From assembly GCA_913042885.1 (NCBI GenBank), contig CAJWLW010000222.1, forward strand, positions 1 to 8,110: a stretch of DNA of 8,110 nucleotides, given 5' to 3'. The position numbers and the translations under genes were made by a program. The stretch comes from an uncultured Lentisphaeria bacterium. Lineage in GTDB: Bacteria > Verrucomicrobiota > Lentisphaeria > JABSQK01 > CAJWLW01. The notes under the pieces were generated by a model, which saw nothing but the letters and a program-made list of their open reading frames with translations, did not search any database and was not told the origin of the DNA. Every line of letters begins with the position of its first letter. Positions within the stretch are counted from its first letter, which is position 1. Positions 7,782 to 8,110 of the stretch are shown one piece after another.

Positions 7782-8110
7782 CTACTTCTTCTCCGGCGGT
7801 ACGTCATTCGCCGTGGCATGCTGGCTGCGTTGCAAGGCACGAACGTACGCCACGATGGCCCAGCGATCCCGGACGCGCACCTGGTGCCTGTACGAACCCA
7901 TCAGCGTACTTTGGGAACCGTTCGTGATGACATCGAAGAGATACCCGTCCGCCTGCTTGCGCAATGCGTCGGTGTGATACGAAACCGGTATCAGATCAGG
8001 ACTGCGCTTCGTGACTATGCCCTGTCCGTAACCGGCGTCGTCATGGCAAACGGCACAATAAATGGTGTAGCGCTCCCGGCCGCGCTGGAGCAGGTCCATG
8101 GTGATCTTCT
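7782..8110 (-). CDS. actE: c-type cytochrome, ActE-like subunit of alternative complex III (5' end outside window)
   Basis: The frame is open through the right edge; the Met at 8099 is preceded by in-frame Lys-Ile-Thr, so it is probably internal. The visible 108 residues form a single mono-haem cytochrome c domain: 'YCAVCH' gives the CxxCH haem site with the proximal His, and the Met in 'STLMGSY' is a likely distal ligand. The end 'DRWAIVAYVRALQRSQ' and 'GYLFDVITNG' closely follow the C-terminal region of ActE, the mono-haem subunit of alternative complex III, a quinol-oxidising complex of the periplasmic side. A signal peptide or lipobox would lie outside the window. The last 11 residues are hydrophilic and Lys/Glu-rich. 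Other mono-haem cytochromes of the same fold cannot be excluded from this fragment, but the motifs favour ActE. Confidence 0.78.
   Translation of the reverse strand, partial: KITMDLLQRGRERYTIYCAVCHDDAGYGQGIVTKRSPDLIPVSYHTDALRKQADGYLFDVITNGSQSTLMGSYRHQVRVRDRWAIVAYVRALQRSQHATANDVPPEKK

Overview
The window carries a minus-strand respiratory gene block. Read in transcription order (right to left) it holds the 3' end of a c-type cytochrome resembling ActE of alternative complex III, a small Cys-rich membrane protein resembling the Na+-NQR maturation factor NqrM, a complete six-gene operon nqrA-B-C-D-E-F for the Na+-translocating NADH:quinone oxidoreductase, and the first 441 codons of a gene running off the left edge. 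That last gene encodes a TerB-like domain joined to what looks like an AI-2E/PerM-family membrane protein. No plus-strand gene is credible; long plus-strand frames are antisense shadows.

Layout: 7782-8110, ActE-like cytochrome c, 5' end outside the window. 7639-7781, a gap with a good sigma70-type promoter candidate, a short 5'-leader hairpin and a Shine-Dalgarno site. 7426-7638, nqrM-like. 6035-7396 nqrA, 4793-6034 nqrB, 4075-4800 nqrC, 3418-4071 nqrD, 2800-3414 nqrE, 1516-2763 nqrF, with gaps of 36 bases or fewer and one 8-base overlap. 1326-1515, a non-coding gap with no convincing signal. 1-1325, TerB/AI-2E-like gene, partial.

How it works together: NqrF takes hydride from NADH through FAD and a 2Fe-2S centre. 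Electrons then pass an intramembrane iron-sulfur site held by NqrD and NqrE cysteines and the covalent FMNs on NqrC and NqrB, and reduce quinone while Na+ is exported. NqrM is thought to supply iron for the NqrD/NqrE site. An ActE-type cytochrome belongs to alternative complex III, which oxidises quinol, so the locus appears to place a quinone-reducing and a quinol-oxidising complex side by side. All key NQR cofactor residues that I can check are present, so the enzyme looks functional. The flavin transferase ApbE needed for the FMN-threonine bonds is not in the window.

Organism: a Gram-negative bacterium of moderately high GC with Shine-Dalgarno sites. Joint presence of Na+-NQR and alternative complex III, NqrM before nqrA and a TerB/AI-2E fusion would suit Planctomycetota or a relative, but that placement is inference. 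The core is an ordinary, well-known complex; the less ordinary parts are the fusion gene at the left, the NqrM-like protein with its leader, and the ActE neighbour.
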